Positions 26,023-35,957 of a DNA stretch of 64,000 nucleotides are shown in pieces. Each line of letters begins with the position of its first letter. The stretch's first letter is position 1. The stretch comes from CAIVVT01 sp963757265 (GTDB lineage Bacteria; Acidobacteriota; Terriglobia; Bryobacterales; Bryobacteraceae): the NCBI GenBank assembly GCA_963757265.1, contig CAVWRA010000006.1, positions 2,852,001-2,916,000 on the forward strand. The letters run 5' to 3'. The notes under the pieces are model-generated. The model searched no databases. It was not told the origin of the DNA and saw only the letters and a program-made list of their open reading frames with translations. The position numbers and the translations under genes are program-made.

Positions 26023-27468
26023 TCAGCACTCCGGGCCGAAATCCTTCTCGAACGCGGCGGCCAGGCGGGTGCCCCAATCGAGCTTGGGGGCCATCTTGCC
26101 GGCGAAGAAGCGCAGCACCGGCGGCTCCTCATAGAACGAGAGGCCGCCGACGAGGTCGCGGTGGTCGTGGAGCCATTTCAGGCGGTCGGCGGCGTACATG
26201 TAGTGCGAGACGGTATAGACGCGCCGCGGAACGGCCAGGCGCAGCAGCTCCATGTCGGCCGGGACGTCGTTGCCGTCCTTATCGCGATCCATCGAGACCG
26301 AGCCGCGCTCCATGCCGCGGATGCCGGAGGTGATATAGGCGGCGGCGGCCAGCGCGCCGGCCGGGTACTCGGACTGGGGCACGTGGGGGATGAAGCGCAT
26401 GGCGTCGACGTGGCAGGCCAGGCCGCCGGCGGGGGTGACCACCGGGACGCCCTTCTCTTCGAGCAGGGCGACGAAATACTTGACGGCGTCGGCCGAGGCG
26501 CCGGCGACTTCGAGCTGGGTCATCTCGCGGACGCCCACGGCCATGGCTTCGATTTCCTTCGACGACATGCCGCCGTAGGTGAAGAAGCCTTCGTAGACCG
26601 GCAGCCAGGGCCGGATGGCGTCGTGGAGATCCTTGCGGTTGGTGGCGATGAACCCGCCGCGTACGCTGCAGCTCTTGCGGCCGGAGAGGTAGCACATGTC
26701 GGCGATGGACATCATCTCGCGGATGATGTCCTTGATGGACGTGGTTTCGTAGCCCTTCTCGCGCTGGCGGATGAAGTAGGCGTTCTCGGAGATCAGGCTG
26801 CCGTCGATCAGGAGGAAAATGCCGAGGGGCTCGATCAGGGCCTTGACCTGGCGCAGGTTGTCCATCGAGAATGGCTGGCCGCCGATCAGGTTGGTGGTGG
26901 CCTCCATGCGCACGAAGCTGACGTTGGTCGGGCCGGCCTTGTCGATAGCGGCCTTGAGCCGGCCGAGGTCCATGTTGCCCTTGAAGGGGAACGAACTGGT
27001 GGTTTTCAGGGCCTCATCGGTGTACAGCTCCAGCACCTTGCCGCCGGCCAGGTCGAAGTGCGCCTTGGTGGTGGTGAAGTGATAGTTCATCGGCACGATG
27101 TGGCCGGGCTTGACGAAGGTCTTGGCCAGCAGATGCTCGGCGGCGCGGCCCTGGTGGGTGGGCAGCAGGTATTGGTAGCCGAAGACGTCCTGGACCGAGT
27201 CGAGCAGCTTGTAGAAGCTCTCCGAGCCGGCATAGGCGTCGTCGGATTGCATCATGGCAGCGAGCTGGTTGTCGCTCATGGCGTTGGTGCCGCTGTCGGT
27301 CAGCATGTCCAGGAAGATGTCGCGGCTGCGCAGCAGGAAGGTGTTGTAGCCGGCCTCCTCGATGGCCGCCAGGCGCTCGCGCACCGGCGAAAGGCGGGTC
27401 TGCTGGACGATGCGGACCTTGTGCATCTCGATAGGGATCTCGGTTCCGTTGGATAAACGTATGCTCAT
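26023..27468 (-). CDS. PLP-dependent tryptophanase/tyrosine phenol-lyase family enzyme, variant active site
   Basis: A 481-residue fold-type I PLP enzyme of the beta-eliminating lyase family (usual length about 460-475). Conserved parts: FLDMLTDSGTNAMSDNQ, DDAYAGSESFYKL, YLLPTHQGRAAE, NVSFVRMEATTNLIGGQP, the Schiff-base Lys265 in SGRKSCSV, and the carboxylate-binding region GIRGMERGS. Tryptophanase and tyrosine phenol-lyase have Asp-x-x-Arg before ENAYFI; here the text is IDGSLISENAYFI, so the Arg is Leu225. Substrate specificity may therefore differ from both named enzymes. It would release an amine-free product, ammonia and pyruvate in the cytoplasm if it keeps beta-elimination chemistry. 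It is monocistronic. Confidence 0.82.
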   Translation of the reverse strand: MSIRLSNGTEIPIEMHKVRIVQQTRLSPVRERLAAIEEAGYNTFLLRSRDIFLDMLTDSGTNAMSDNQLAAMMQSDDAYAGSESFYKLLDSVQDVFGYQYLLPTHQGRAAEHLLAKTFVKPGHIVPMNYHFTTTKAHFDLAGGKVLELYTDEALKTTSSFPFKGNMDLGRLKAAIDKAGPTNVSFVRMEATTNLIGGQPFSMDNLRQVKALIEPLGIFLLIDGSLISENAYFIRQREKGYETTSIKDIIREMMSIADMCYLSGRKSCSVRGGFIATNRKDLHDAIRPWLPVYEGFFTYGGMSSKEIEAMAVGVREMTQLEVAGASADAVKYFVALLEEKGVPVVTPAGGLACHVDAMRFIPHVPQSEYPAGALAAAAYITSGIRGMERGSVSMDRDKDGNDVPADMELLRLAVPRRVYTVSHYMYAADRLKWLHDHRDLVGGLSFYEEPPVLRFFAGKMAPKLDWGTRLAAAFEKDFGPEC

Positions 27469-27683
27469 GGGATTTAGGGCCTTAGTGGGGATTCAGAATT
27501 AGACTTTCAGATCGGACAAACGCCTAGTATTTCGTATGGCGATATTAGAAGCAAGTCACGGACGCAAAAAAGGGGGCCGGCGGCGGGAAAAGGAAGCCCG
27601 AGGCTAGCACAGCGAGGGTGTCAGGAGACCGTTTGCGGGCGTCCGAATTGGTCGCAAAATGAAGGCAGGAGCGACGACTTCAG

Positions 27684-28325
27684 ATGAGAGGCCAGGCCTG
27701 GCTGCTGATGTTCACTGCCGTGCTGGCGGGAGCGCGTGCACGGGGACAGAATTGGGAAGCGGGGGCGGCGATCGGCTTTGGTTTCTACCACGACACCAGC
27801 CTCAGCAGCGCCGCGGAGGCGGGGCGCGCGGGGTTCGGCCCGCGGTTTGCGTTGGGCGCGGTAGTCGGGCGGAGGCTGGGCAGACACTTCAGCGTCGAGG
27901 GGCGGTACACGTTCCAGGACGGCGACCCGGAGATCGTCTCCGGCAGCACCCGGGCCAGCTTGGACGGCGACGCCTCCTCGCTGCTGGGCGAGGCGGTCTA
28001 CTCGCCGCGGCGGCGGGAGGCGCGGGTGCAACCGTTTGTGGCGGCGGGCGCAGGCATCAAGTGGTACCGCGGGACGGGGACGCCGGCGGCGGTAGAACCG
28101 CTGGCGGAGCTGGCGACGCTGCACCGGGCGACCGAGGGGGGCGGGCTGGTCACCTATGGCGGCGGGGTGCGCTTCAGGGTGACCGAGCGGTGGTGGGTGC
28201 GGCTCGACCTGCGAGATTACAGCACGCCTTTCCCGACGCGGGTGATGATGCCGGCGACAGGGGTGCGGCTGGGCGGATGGCTGCACGACTTCGTGCCGGT
28301 GCTGGGGCTGAGCCGGGGGCTCTGA
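27684..28325 (+). CDS. outer-membrane beta-barrel protein
   Basis: A 213-residue protein with a signal peptide cleaved about ARARGQ. The mature part alternates polar and hydrophobic residues in strands (GAAIGFGFYHD, FSVEGRYTFQDGDPE, VQPFVAAGAGIKWYRG, WWVRLDLRDYST), as in small OmpA/OmpW-like barrels of about eight strands. GGAGCG lies upstream of ATG 27684. No ligand or partner can be inferred. Confidence 0.72.
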   Translation: MRGQAWLLMFTAVLAGARARGQNWEAGAAIGFGFYHDTSLSSAAEAGRAGFGPRFALGAVVGRRLGRHFSVEGRYTFQDGDPEIVSGSTRASLDGDASSLLGEAVYSPRRREARVQPFVAAGAGIKWYRGTGTPAAVEPLAELATLHRATEGGGLVTYGGGVRFRVTERWWVRLDLRDYSTPFPTRVMMPATGVRLGGWLHDFVPVLGLSRGL

Positions 28326-28561
28326 GGGCACCGGCGCCGCATTCGAAGCAGGACCCCTCACGGGGGAAGAGGGCCGGGTTCACTTCGAAATGAGTAGTGT
28401 GCTGAGGCCTCCCAGGATTCCGACAGGGGCTGAGAGGACGGCGGTGTAAGAGAACTGGACTGCACCCCTCCGCTGATACGCGGAAAACAGGGACAGGTTG
28501 CGGAGGCGTCAGAGCGCTTCCGTGTTCCACTGTACGCCGCTGTAGGCCGGGCTGGACGGCG

Positions 28562-30061
28562 TCAATTGTGCCGCGGCGGGGCTTCCGGTTTGGCGTACAG
28601 TTCGGCGGGGAAGTCCGCCGCCCTGCTCTTATCCGGATTGCGACGGTTATCCTGCTCGCCGCGGTCGCGCTGCAGCGGAATGTTCATGCCGCCGGTCTCC
28701 TCGAGGACATCGAAGAGGTGCTCGTGCATTTGCTTGAGGACAGCGGCGTAGCGCGGGTCGAAGATCAGGTTGCGGCTCTCCAGCGGATCTTCTTCCAGGT
28801 CGTACAGTTCGTCGATATCCCATAGACCCTGGTAGCGGATGTACTTGAAACGGTCGCCGCGCAGGGCGTGCATGGTCGGCGTCTGCGGGTAGTTGCGCTC
28901 CCAGTAATACTCGTACAGCAGCTCCTGGCGCCAGGGGACGGACCGGCCTTGCGCCAGCGGGAGCCAGCTCAAGCCGTCGAGGCCCTTCGGGATCGGGGCC
29001 GCGGCGGCATCGAGAACCGTCGGCATAATGTCGAGCCCGGCCACCATTTCCTTCACCGTGCGTCCGCCGGAGAACAACTGCGGGCAGCGCGCCAGCATCG
29101 GCACGCGCATCGATTCCTCATACGCCGTGCGCTTGTCGATGAGGCCGTGCTCGCCGAAGGCGAATCCGTTGTCGCCCATGTAGATGAGCAGGGTGGAGTC
29201 GAGTTCGCCGCGCGACTTCAATTCGTCGAAGACGCGGCCGACGCTCTCGTCCACCCCCATCAAAGTCTCGGCGTAGCGCTTGTAGTATGTGGCGACGTCA
29301 AGGTTGGAGTGATAGGCGTAATCCACGCCGTGCCAGGAATTGCGCTGATTTTGCACCCACATGGGGCGGTGCTGGGTCATCTCGCCGTCTGCGGCCATGG
29401 TCGGCGGATAGACGAACCTCGCGTCCTTGTACATGCCGGCGTGGCGCGGGGCAGGGATGAAATCCGCGTGGACGGCCTTGTGGGAGAGGTACAGGAAGTA
29501 GGGCTGCGCGCGCGGGATCGTGCGCAGCCAGTCGAGCGCGTAATCGGTCAGCTCGTCGGTGATGTAGCCTTTTTGCGGCACGTGCCGGCCGTTGACGTTC
29601 AGGCCGTCGGGATTCGGCCAGTAGGCGCCCTGGCCCTTGAAGCTGACCCATTGATCGAAGCCCGGCTGAGGGTCGTCTGACGCTGCGCCCATGTGCCACT
29701 TGCCGATGAACGCGGTTTTGTATCCCACGTTCTGCAGGTAGGAGGGAAAGAAGACCGTGCCCCGGGGAATGGGCGTGTTGTTGTTGACGATGCGGTGACG
29801 GTGCGAATAGAGACCCGTCAGGATGGAGGCGCGGCTGGGACTGCACAGGGCCGTGGTGACAAAGGCATTCTTGAAGTGGACGCCTTCGGCGGCAACGCGA
29901 TCGAGTTGCGGCGTGCGGAGCCACGGCTGCGCCTTGAGGAATCCCAGCGCGTCGTATCGATGGTCGTCCGACAGGATGAAGATGATGTTGCGATGACGGA
30001 CGTTCCGATCAGGGAGGGCGAGCGCTGCCGCGAGGGAACCGAGCAATGTTCTGCGAGTCAT
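28562..30061 (-). CDS. type I sulfatase, probably exported
   Basis: About 499 residues. The sulfatase motif CSPSRASILTG supplies Cys73 for conversion to formylglycine by a maturase not in this window. The metal site begins IIFILSDDHRYDAL, and IYMGDNGFAFGEHGL is the second metal motif. AGGAGG is 7 nt upstream of ATG 30061; the ATG at 30067 lies too close to it. The leader MTRRTLLGSLAAALAL is Tat-like, so folding, maturation and then export is likely. It probably releases sulfate from a sulfated glycan. It is divergent from the Gfo/Idh/MocA gene 318 bp away. Confidence 0.9.
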   Translation of the reverse strand: MTRRTLLGSLAAALALPDRNVRHRNIIFILSDDHRYDALGFLKAQPWLRTPQLDRVAAEGVHFKNAFVTTALCSPSRASILTGLYSHRHRIVNNNTPIPRGTVFFPSYLQNVGYKTAFIGKWHMGAASDDPQPGFDQWVSFKGQGAYWPNPDGLNVNGRHVPQKGYITDELTDYALDWLRTIPRAQPYFLYLSHKAVHADFIPAPRHAGMYKDARFVYPPTMAADGEMTQHRPMWVQNQRNSWHGVDYAYHSNLDVATYYKRYAETLMGVDESVGRVFDELKSRGELDSTLLIYMGDNGFAFGEHGLIDKRTAYEESMRVPMLARCPQLFSGGRTVKEMVAGLDIMPTVLDAAAAPIPKGLDGLSWLPLAQGRSVPWRQELLYEYYWERNYPQTPTMHALRGDRFKYIRYQGLWDIDELYDLEEDPLESRNLIFDPRYAAVLKQMHEHLFDVLEETGGMNIPLQRDRGEQDNRRNPDKSRAADFPAELYAKPEAPPRHN

Positions 30062-30378
30062 AGCCATGCCTCCTGGTCGCACTGGCGCCGGACCGAATCG
30101 CGGCCCCGTGCGGCGAGCCGATGACCTGAATCCTGTTTCAGTATGAGCAGCAGTTTCCGGCGCGTCCAGGGTGGTGTGCGCGTTCCCCGGCGCCGGCGCC
30201 CGCGTTGCATCCCTCACGGCGAGCGGCTCGGAAGCGCGCGAATCTGAAATAACTGTTGCGGCAATGATATGCTGACTGCCGAAGCGTCCCCGGGCGCGGG
30301 CGCCCGCGAAACAGGTGTTAGTGAGGCCTGGACCGCGGCTCGAGGCAACGGGGAATTGAAACGCAGCAGGGAGGCGTT
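30062..30378. other. divergent promoter region, sulfatase / Gfo-Idh-MocA
   Basis: About 317 bp between divergent genes. I see no gene or clear promoter boxes. A GC-rich stretch near 30285-30310 can fold but is not flanked by T. Confidence 0.35.
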
Positions 30379-31644
30379 ATGGAAGTGACGTCAAGAAGGT
30401 CGTTTTTCAAACAGTCGGCGTCGGCCGGACTGGGCGCGGCAGCGTTCACGCTGATCAAGCCGGAGCTGGTGCGCGGGGCCGGAGCGGAGAAGCTGAAGGC
30501 GGGACTGATCGGCTGCGGCGGGCGCGGCACGCAGGCGGCGATCGACACGCTGACAGGCAACCCGAATGTCGAACTCACGGCCATGGGCGACATCTTCGAG
30601 GACCATCTCGAAGGCTCGCTGCGCCGTCTGAAGGATGACCCGAAGAACGCGGCGATCGCCGACCGGGTGAAAGTCGACCCCGAGCATCGCTTCACGAGCT
30701 TCGACGCATATAAGAAAATGATGGCATCGGACGTCGATATCGTGATGCTGTGCACGCCGCCGGGCTACCGGCCGGAGCACTTCGAGGCGGCGGTCAATGC
30801 CAGGAAGCACGTCTTCACCGAAAAGCCGATCGCGACCGACCCGACGGGCGTGCGGCGCTTCATGGCGGCCGCGCTGAAGTCGCTGGATCTCAAGCTGTCG
30901 GTGGTTTCGGGCGCGCAACGGCATGCCGACAAACCGTACGTCGAGACCGTGAAGAAGATTCACGACGGCGCGGTGGGCGACATCCTGGCGCTGTACTCGA
31001 ACTACCTCAGCGGACCGGTGATGCACGCCAAGGAGCGCGACCCGAAGTGGGGCGACATGGAGTGGCAGCACCGCGACTGGTATTCGTTCCTATGGCTCTG
31101 CGGCGACCAGATCGTGGAGCAGCATTTCCACAACATCGACTTCATGAACTGGGTGATGGGGGCGCATCCGGTGAAGGCGGTGGCCTCGGGCGGCGCGGCG
31201 TGGCGCCCGCGCGAGGAGCTGTACGGCAACATTTACGACCACATGGCGACGGATTTCGTGTACCCCAACGGGGTGCACCTGTCGAGCCACTGCCGCCAGT
31301 ATCCGAGCGGGCTGTACCGCAAGGTGGAAGACCTGGTGGTGGGCACGCGAGGGCGCAGCACGGGTCTGGACATGGGAGAAAAGGGGATCAACCCCTACGA
31401 GCAGGAGCACATCGACCTGGTGAAGAGCATCCTGGGCGAAGGGCCATACATGAACCAGGCCATGAGCGTCGCGGAGAGCACGCTGACCTGCATTATGGGA
31501 CGCGAATCGGCTTACTCCGGCCTGGAGATCACGTGGGACATGGCCATGGCGTCCAAGCAGGATCTGCAGCCGAAGGCGTTCGATTACGGGCTGAAGATGG
31601 ACATGCCGCCGCTGCCGGTGCCGGGCGTGTACAAGTTCGTTTAG
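30379..31644 (+). CDS. Tat-exported Gfo/Idh/MocA-family oxidoreductase
   Basis: A 421-residue NAD(P)-binding oxidoreductase with a twin-arginine leader (TSRRSFFKQSASAGLGAAAF). The Rossmann motif is GLIGCGGRGTQA. The Gfo/Idh/MocA catalytic segment is EKPIATDPTGVRR (Lys in EKP), followed by a substrate barrel with VEQHFHNIDFMNWVMG. Exported members oxidise sugars or, with DUF1080-type partners, glycosides at C3, with cofactor bound before Tat export. It starts a run of genes on the plus strand that includes a second Gfo/Idh/MocA enzyme and two epimerases. Confidence 0.9.
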   Translation: MEVTSRRSFFKQSASAGLGAAAFTLIKPELVRGAGAEKLKAGLIGCGGRGTQAAIDTLTGNPNVELTAMGDIFEDHLEGSLRRLKDDPKNAAIADRVKVDPEHRFTSFDAYKKMMASDVDIVMLCTPPGYRPEHFEAAVNARKHVFTEKPIATDPTGVRRFMAAALKSLDLKLSVVSGAQRHADKPYVETVKKIHDGAVGDILALYSNYLSGPVMHAKERDPKWGDMEWQHRDWYSFLWLCGDQIVEQHFHNIDFMNWVMGAHPVKAVASGGAAWRPREELYGNIYDHMATDFVYPNGVHLSSHCRQYPSGLYRKVEDLVVGTRGRSTGLDMGEKGINPYEQEHIDLVKSILGEGPYMNQAMSVAESTLTCIMGRESAYSGLEITWDMAMASKQDLQPKAFDYGLKMDMPPLPVPGVYKFV

Positions 31645-31781
31645 CGCCACGTCCGCAGGGCGGGCGCAAGCAGAAGGGCCGGAACGGGCCGCTTCCCATC
31701 GGCGGGGAGGGCCCGGAGCGCGGTGCCAACAGCAGCCGGAGCGGCCATCTGAATAACGATGCGAGACAGGCGGGTGACCCA

Positions 31782-33007
31782 ATGCAGATTGATTCGACGC
31801 TAGCATCCGGAGCGGCCACGGCCGCGGCCGTGCCGCAGAAGCCGCCGCGGAACGTCGCGATCGACGCCTATCGCGGCCTGGTCATGTTGTTGATGATGGG
31901 TGAAGTGCTGGAGTTCGCACGGGTGTCGCAGAACTTCCCGGGCAACTGGTTCTGGAGCTTTCTGGCCTATCACCAGACGCACACGCAATGGGCCGGGTGT
32001 TCGCTGCACGACACCATCCAGCCGTCGTTCACGTTTCTGGTCGGAGTGGCGCTGCCGTACTCCATCGCCAGCCGCATGGCCCAGCGGCGGGAAGTTTGGC
32101 CCGATGCTGGCGCACGCCGTGTGGCGCGGGCTGCTGCTGGCGTGGCTGGGCATCTTCCTGCGGTCGCTCTCCGGGCCTATCGCCAATTTCACGTTTGAAG
32201 ATACGCTGACGCAGATCGGCCTCGGCTACCCGATCCTGTTCCTGCTGGGATTCGCTCGGCCGCGCTGGCAGTGGACCGCGCTGGGCGTGCTGCTGTTCGG
32301 GTACTGGCTGGCCTGGGCGCTGTATCCCGCGCCGGGGCCTGGATTCAACTGGACGGCGGTCGGCGTGCCCGCGAACTGGCCGTACAACTTCACGGGCTTC
32401 CTGGCGCACTGGAACAAGAACAGCAACCTGGGGCAGGCCTTCGACGTGTGGTTCCTGAACCTGTTCCCACGCGTCAAGCCGTTCGTCTACAACGCCGGCG
32501 GCTACCTGACGCTGAGCTTCATTCCGACGCTGGGCACGATGATTCTGGGCCTGGCGGCGGGGCGTTGGCTGCGCGGCGGCGGCGCCGCGCATTCCCCTCC
32601 AGCGCCTGCTGATTGCCGGCGCGATCGGCGTGGCTTCGGGCCTGCTGCTGCACTTCGCCGGCATCTGCCCGGTGGTGAAGCGCATCTGGACGCCGGCCTG
32701 GACGCTGTTCAGCGGCGGTATCTGCTTCCTGTTTCTGGCCGCGTTCTCTTGGGTCATCGAGATGAAGGGCTACCGCAAATGGGCCTTCCCGCTGGTCGTG
32801 ATCGGAATGAACTCCATCGCGGCATACCTGATCGCGCACCTGTGCGGCAACTTCATCGTCAACTCGTTCCATATCCACCTGGGGGCCCACGTTTTCGCCT
32901 TCGCCGGCCAGGCGCTGGAGCCGCTGATGCAGGGCCTAGCAGTGCTGCTGACATATTGGCTGATGCTGTACTGGATGTACCAGCGCAAGCTGTTCCTGAA
33001 GATCTGA
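31782..33007 (+). CDS. DUF5009/heparan-acetyltransferase-like membrane acyltransferase, broken by two frameshifts
   Basis: Read through, about 408 residues with about ten membrane helices. The start gives PRNVAIDAYRGLVMLLMMGEVLEF, and the family text FSWS-type HDTIQPSFTFLVGVALPYSI follows. After an extra base near 32091 the frame changes and continues KFGPMLAHAVWRGLLLAW; after another near 32573-32590 it continues RIPLQRLLIAGAIGVASGLLLH and ends KLFLKI. Each part is family-like and free of stops. This family (related to HGSNAT) transfers acyl groups to sugars across the membrane. It lies between the exported oxidoreductase and epimerase genes, which suits a role on the same glycan, though that is inference. 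Confidence 0.75.
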
Positions 33008-33056
33008 TCCGCTGCGGTTGCTCCGCGCGGCGCCCGGGACATACACTTTCGGCCAT

Positions 33057-33986
33057 ATGCTGTACCACCGCAGAGCGTTCCTGTGGGCCGGCGCGTGCGC
33101 GTCGCTGAGCGTGGGGCGAGGGGTGGCGGCGACGCTCGAGCAGCTGCGCCTGGGCGTCATCACCGACGAGATCGGCGAGGACGTTGCCCAGGCGGCGCAG
33201 TTCCTGCGCGGCTTCGGCTTGGACTGGGCCGAGGTGCGCTCCGTTTGGGGGAAGTACAACACCGATCAGCCGGTGGAGAAGATCCGCGAGGCGCGCGCGA
33301 TTCTGGATGCGAACCAGGTGCGGACGTCGGTCGTGGATACGGCCTTTTTCCGCGGAGCGCTGCCGCCGGAGACGCCGGAGGGCCAGGCGGCGCTCGACAA
33401 AGAGTGGCGCCTGCTTGACGCGGCCGTCGAACGCGCGCGGCTGCTGGGCACGGATTGCCTGCGCACGTTCGCCTTCACGCTGGGCCAGGGTCGGAGGCCG
33501 GACGCCGGCGACCTGCCCCGCATCCACGAACGAATCTACGAACTGCTGCGCGAGGCGGCGCGGCGCGCGCGGGCGCGCAACGTACGACTGGCGGTGGAGA
33601 ATCTCGAGGGCAGCTACGTTTCTACTGGCGTCGAAGCTGGGCTGCTGCTCAACAACGTGCGCGAGGAGGCGCTGGGGCTGACCTGGGATCCGAACAACGC
33701 CGCCGGCTCGGGCGAGCGGGCGTTCCCCGACGGCTACGCCCAGCTCGACCCGGCGCGCATCTTCAACGTGCACCTGCGCGACTTCCGGCACACGGCCGAG
33801 GGCCGCTTCGAATGGTGCGCCGTGGGCCAGGGGGAATTCGATAACCTGGGCCAGATCCGCGCGCTGGTCAGGAACGGCTACAAGGGCGGATTCAGCCTCG
33901 AGACGCACTACAAACATCCGGATGGCAAGGCCGCGGCGACGCGCGCGTCGCTGACGGCGCTGCTGAAGATTGTCGAACGGGTGTAG
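33057..33986 (+). CDS. sugar phosphate isomerase/epimerase-like TIM-barrel protein with export leader
   Basis: A 309-residue AP-endonuclease-2-like barrel. The leader MLYHRRAFLWAGACASLSVG is Tat-like. Barrel text includes LGVITDEIGEDVAQAAQFLR, VRLAVENLEGSY (metal Glu), GLTWDPNNAAGSG (metal Asp), FNVHLRDFRH, WCAVGQGEFD and SLETHY (late Glu). Only 50 bp separate it from the acyltransferase gene, so it is likely cotranscribed. It probably isomerises or epimerises an oxidised sugar made by the exported oxidoreductases. Confidence 0.82.
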   Translation: MLYHRRAFLWAGACASLSVGRGVAATLEQLRLGVITDEIGEDVAQAAQFLRGFGLDWAEVRSVWGKYNTDQPVEKIREARAILDANQVRTSVVDTAFFRGALPPETPEGQAALDKEWRLLDAAVERARLLGTDCLRTFAFTLGQGRRPDAGDLPRIHERIYELLREAARRARARNVRLAVENLEGSYVSTGVEAGLLLNNVREEALGLTWDPNNAAGSGERAFPDGYAQLDPARIFNVHLRDFRHTAEGRFEWCAVGQGEFDNLGQIRALVRNGYKGGFSLETHYKHPDGKAAATRASLTALLKIVERV

Positions 33987-34069
33987 ACGCGCTGTGCCGG
34001 CGACGCGCGAGCGCCGTTCCTCTCCAGCCGCCGCGGCCCGCCTCCCGGCTGGCCTCCTCCACGCCCCCC

Positions 34070-34366
34070 CTAGCGCCGCCAGTGGCCGTAGTAGTAGCGT
34101 CCGCGCTCCCAGCGCGGCGCCACCCAATAGGCATGCGGGTGAGGCGGCCGGGCCCAATAGCCACCGCGGTAAACGTAACGCCCGCCGTTGGGGTAATAGT
34201 AGCCTCCAACCCACGCATAGCCCGGCCCTGGGCAGGGCGGCACGTAGCCGGCCGCCACCGGCGGCGGCGGAGCCGCGTACGCGACATAACCTTCAGCGTA
34301 GTATCGCGGCTGTGCGCAGGCGCAGCTCGTGGCGAACAGGACCAATGCCAGCAGTTTCGATTTCAT
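34070..34366 (-). CDS. small Gly/Tyr/Pro-rich secreted protein with YxWxxGYY motif
   Basis: A 98-residue lipoprotein-like or secreted protein. MKSKLLALVLFATSCACAQ is a signal peptide with Cys residues near the cleavage site. The mature part is low-complexity with YAWVGGYYYPNG, YVYRGGYWARPP and a basic end RYYYGHWRR. Such YxWxxG repeats occur in many small envelope proteins of unknown function. CAAGGA lies upstream of ATG 34366. It is antisense in direction to the surrounding gene run. Confidence 0.7.
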   Translation of the reverse strand: MKSKLLALVLFATSCACAQPRYYAEGYVAYAAPPPPVAAGYVPPCPGPGYAWVGGYYYPNGGRYVYRGGYWARPPHPHAYWVAPRWERGRYYYGHWRR

Positions 34367-34597
34367 TTCCTTGTACCTCCAGCTTTCCGAACCTGCCCTC
34401 ATAAACGCCGCGGCGCGGCCTGCGGTTTACCCCGATTGGGGGGAGTTCCGGCCCCGAATTTGAGGGGGATGCAAGGGCCCGCGGAGCGCAACAGTGCTGG
34501 CGAGGAGCGCGCCGTGATCCCCGCCTCAGAAGCGTCTGCTATAGAATGGCTCTCGTCCGGGAGCCGCAAATCGGCCGCCGGGCGGAAGGAGTTTCGG

Positions 34598-35899
34598 GTG
34601 AGTGCAATGAGTGCTGGTGCAGACGATTCGCGACGCGGGCTCTTGAGGCGGGCGGTGCTGGCGAGCGCCGCGGGGGCGGCTTTTCCGGCCATCATTCCCA
34701 GTCATGTCTTCGGCAAGCCGGGCAAGCCGGGCGCCAACGATCGCATCCAGGTTGGCTTCATTGGCGTCGGCTTTCGCGCCAACCTGTTGATCGACCAGCT
34801 CCCGCCGCCCGGTCAGATCGTCGCCCTCTCGGACTGCTTTCTGACGCGCGCCGAAGAGGCCGTGGCGAAGCGCAAGACGAAGTGGGACGTCTACCAGGAC
34901 TACCGCCGTTTGCTCGACCGCAAGGACATTGACGCGGTGGTCGTGGCGACGGGCGACTTCGACCGTGTGATCCCGTCGATCCACGCCTGCCAGGCGGGCA
35001 AGGACGTGTATGCCGAGAAACCGCTCACGCTGTATCCCGGCGAGGGCCGGGTGCTGGTGAAAGCCGCGCGGAAGTACAAGACCGTGTTCCAGGTCGGCAG
35101 CCAGCAGCGCTCGATGGAGATGTGCCAGATCGCCAATAAGCTGGTGCGCGACGGCGGACTGGGGAAACTCAAGCTGGTGCACGGCGTCAACTACACCGGC
35201 CCTTCGCCCGTCCCCGACCTGCCTGAAGAGCCCAAGCCCGACAAGCTCGATTGGGACGTTTGGCTCGGCCAGGCGCCCTACCGCCCCTACAACAAGAAGA
35301 TCCACGGCGGCTGGGGGGCGTTCTACGATTACTCCGGCGGCGAAATGACGAATTGGGGCGCGCACGGGGTGGACGAGATCCAATGGGGACTGGGCATGGA
35401 CGGCACCGGCCCGGTGGAGTTCTGGCCGCTGGATGAACCCAAAGATGCCGTCGCGTTCCGGTACGCCAATGGCGTCGAAGTGCATCTGGATCTGCCCCAG
35501 GCGCAGAACCAGGATCTGATGGGCGGGGGGCGCTTCGTCGGCGAGAAGGGCAGCATCGACATCTGGCGCAACAACTTCAAGATCGACGCGCCGGGCGTGC
35601 ACCTGGACCTGCCGCCGCAGGAAGAGATCGACAAGTGGCACGACAAGCGCGCGCTGTGGCAGGCGCAGTATCACATGGGGTTCTGGCTGGAGTGCATCCC
35701 CACGCGCAAGACGCCCAATGCGGATGTCGAGATCGGGCATCGCTCAGTGAGCGTGTGCCACCTGGCGAATCTGGCGCGCAAGCTCAACCGCAAGCTCCAT
35801 TGGGATCCCAAAAAGGAGCAGGTGATCGGCGACAAAGAGGCGAATATGCTGGCCACGAACCGGCCGCGGCGCAAGGGCTGGGAACTGCCCAAAAGCTAG
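34598..35899 (+). CDS. Tat-exported Gfo/Idh/MocA-family oxidoreductase (second copy)
   Basis: About 433 residues. GGAAGGAG lies 7 nt upstream of GTG 34598, which favours it over ATG 34607. The leader contains DSRRGLLRRAVLASAAGAAF. The Rossmann motif is GFIGVGFRANL; the catalytic segment is AEKPLTLYPGEGR; the barrel holds GGWGAFYDYSGGEMTNWGAHGVDEIQWGLG. This subgroup (GGEMTNWGAHG) is typical of exported dehydrogenases found with DUF1080 and TIM-barrel partners. It is only distantly similar to the enzyme at 30379, so the two probably act on different substrates or steps. Confidence 0.9.
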   Translation: MSAMSAGADDSRRGLLRRAVLASAAGAAFPAIIPSHVFGKPGKPGANDRIQVGFIGVGFRANLLIDQLPPPGQIVALSDCFLTRAEEAVAKRKTKWDVYQDYRRLLDRKDIDAVVVATGDFDRVIPSIHACQAGKDVYAEKPLTLYPGEGRVLVKAARKYKTVFQVGSQQRSMEMCQIANKLVRDGGLGKLKLVHGVNYTGPSPVPDLPEEPKPDKLDWDVWLGQAPYRPYNKKIHGGWGAFYDYSGGEMTNWGAHGVDEIQWGLGMDGTGPVEFWPLDEPKDAVAFRYANGVEVHLDLPQAQNQDLMGGGRFVGEKGSIDIWRNNFKIDAPGVHLDLPPQEEIDKWHDKRALWQAQYHMGFWLECIPTRKTPNADVEIGHRSVSVCHLANLARKLNRKLHWDPKKEQVIGDKEANMLATNRPRRKGWELPKS

Positions 35900-35957
35900 A
35901 CGCAGCGGCCGCGGGCATTGAGGTTGGTCCGGTGCGAGGCTCGAGGAATGTAAGAAC

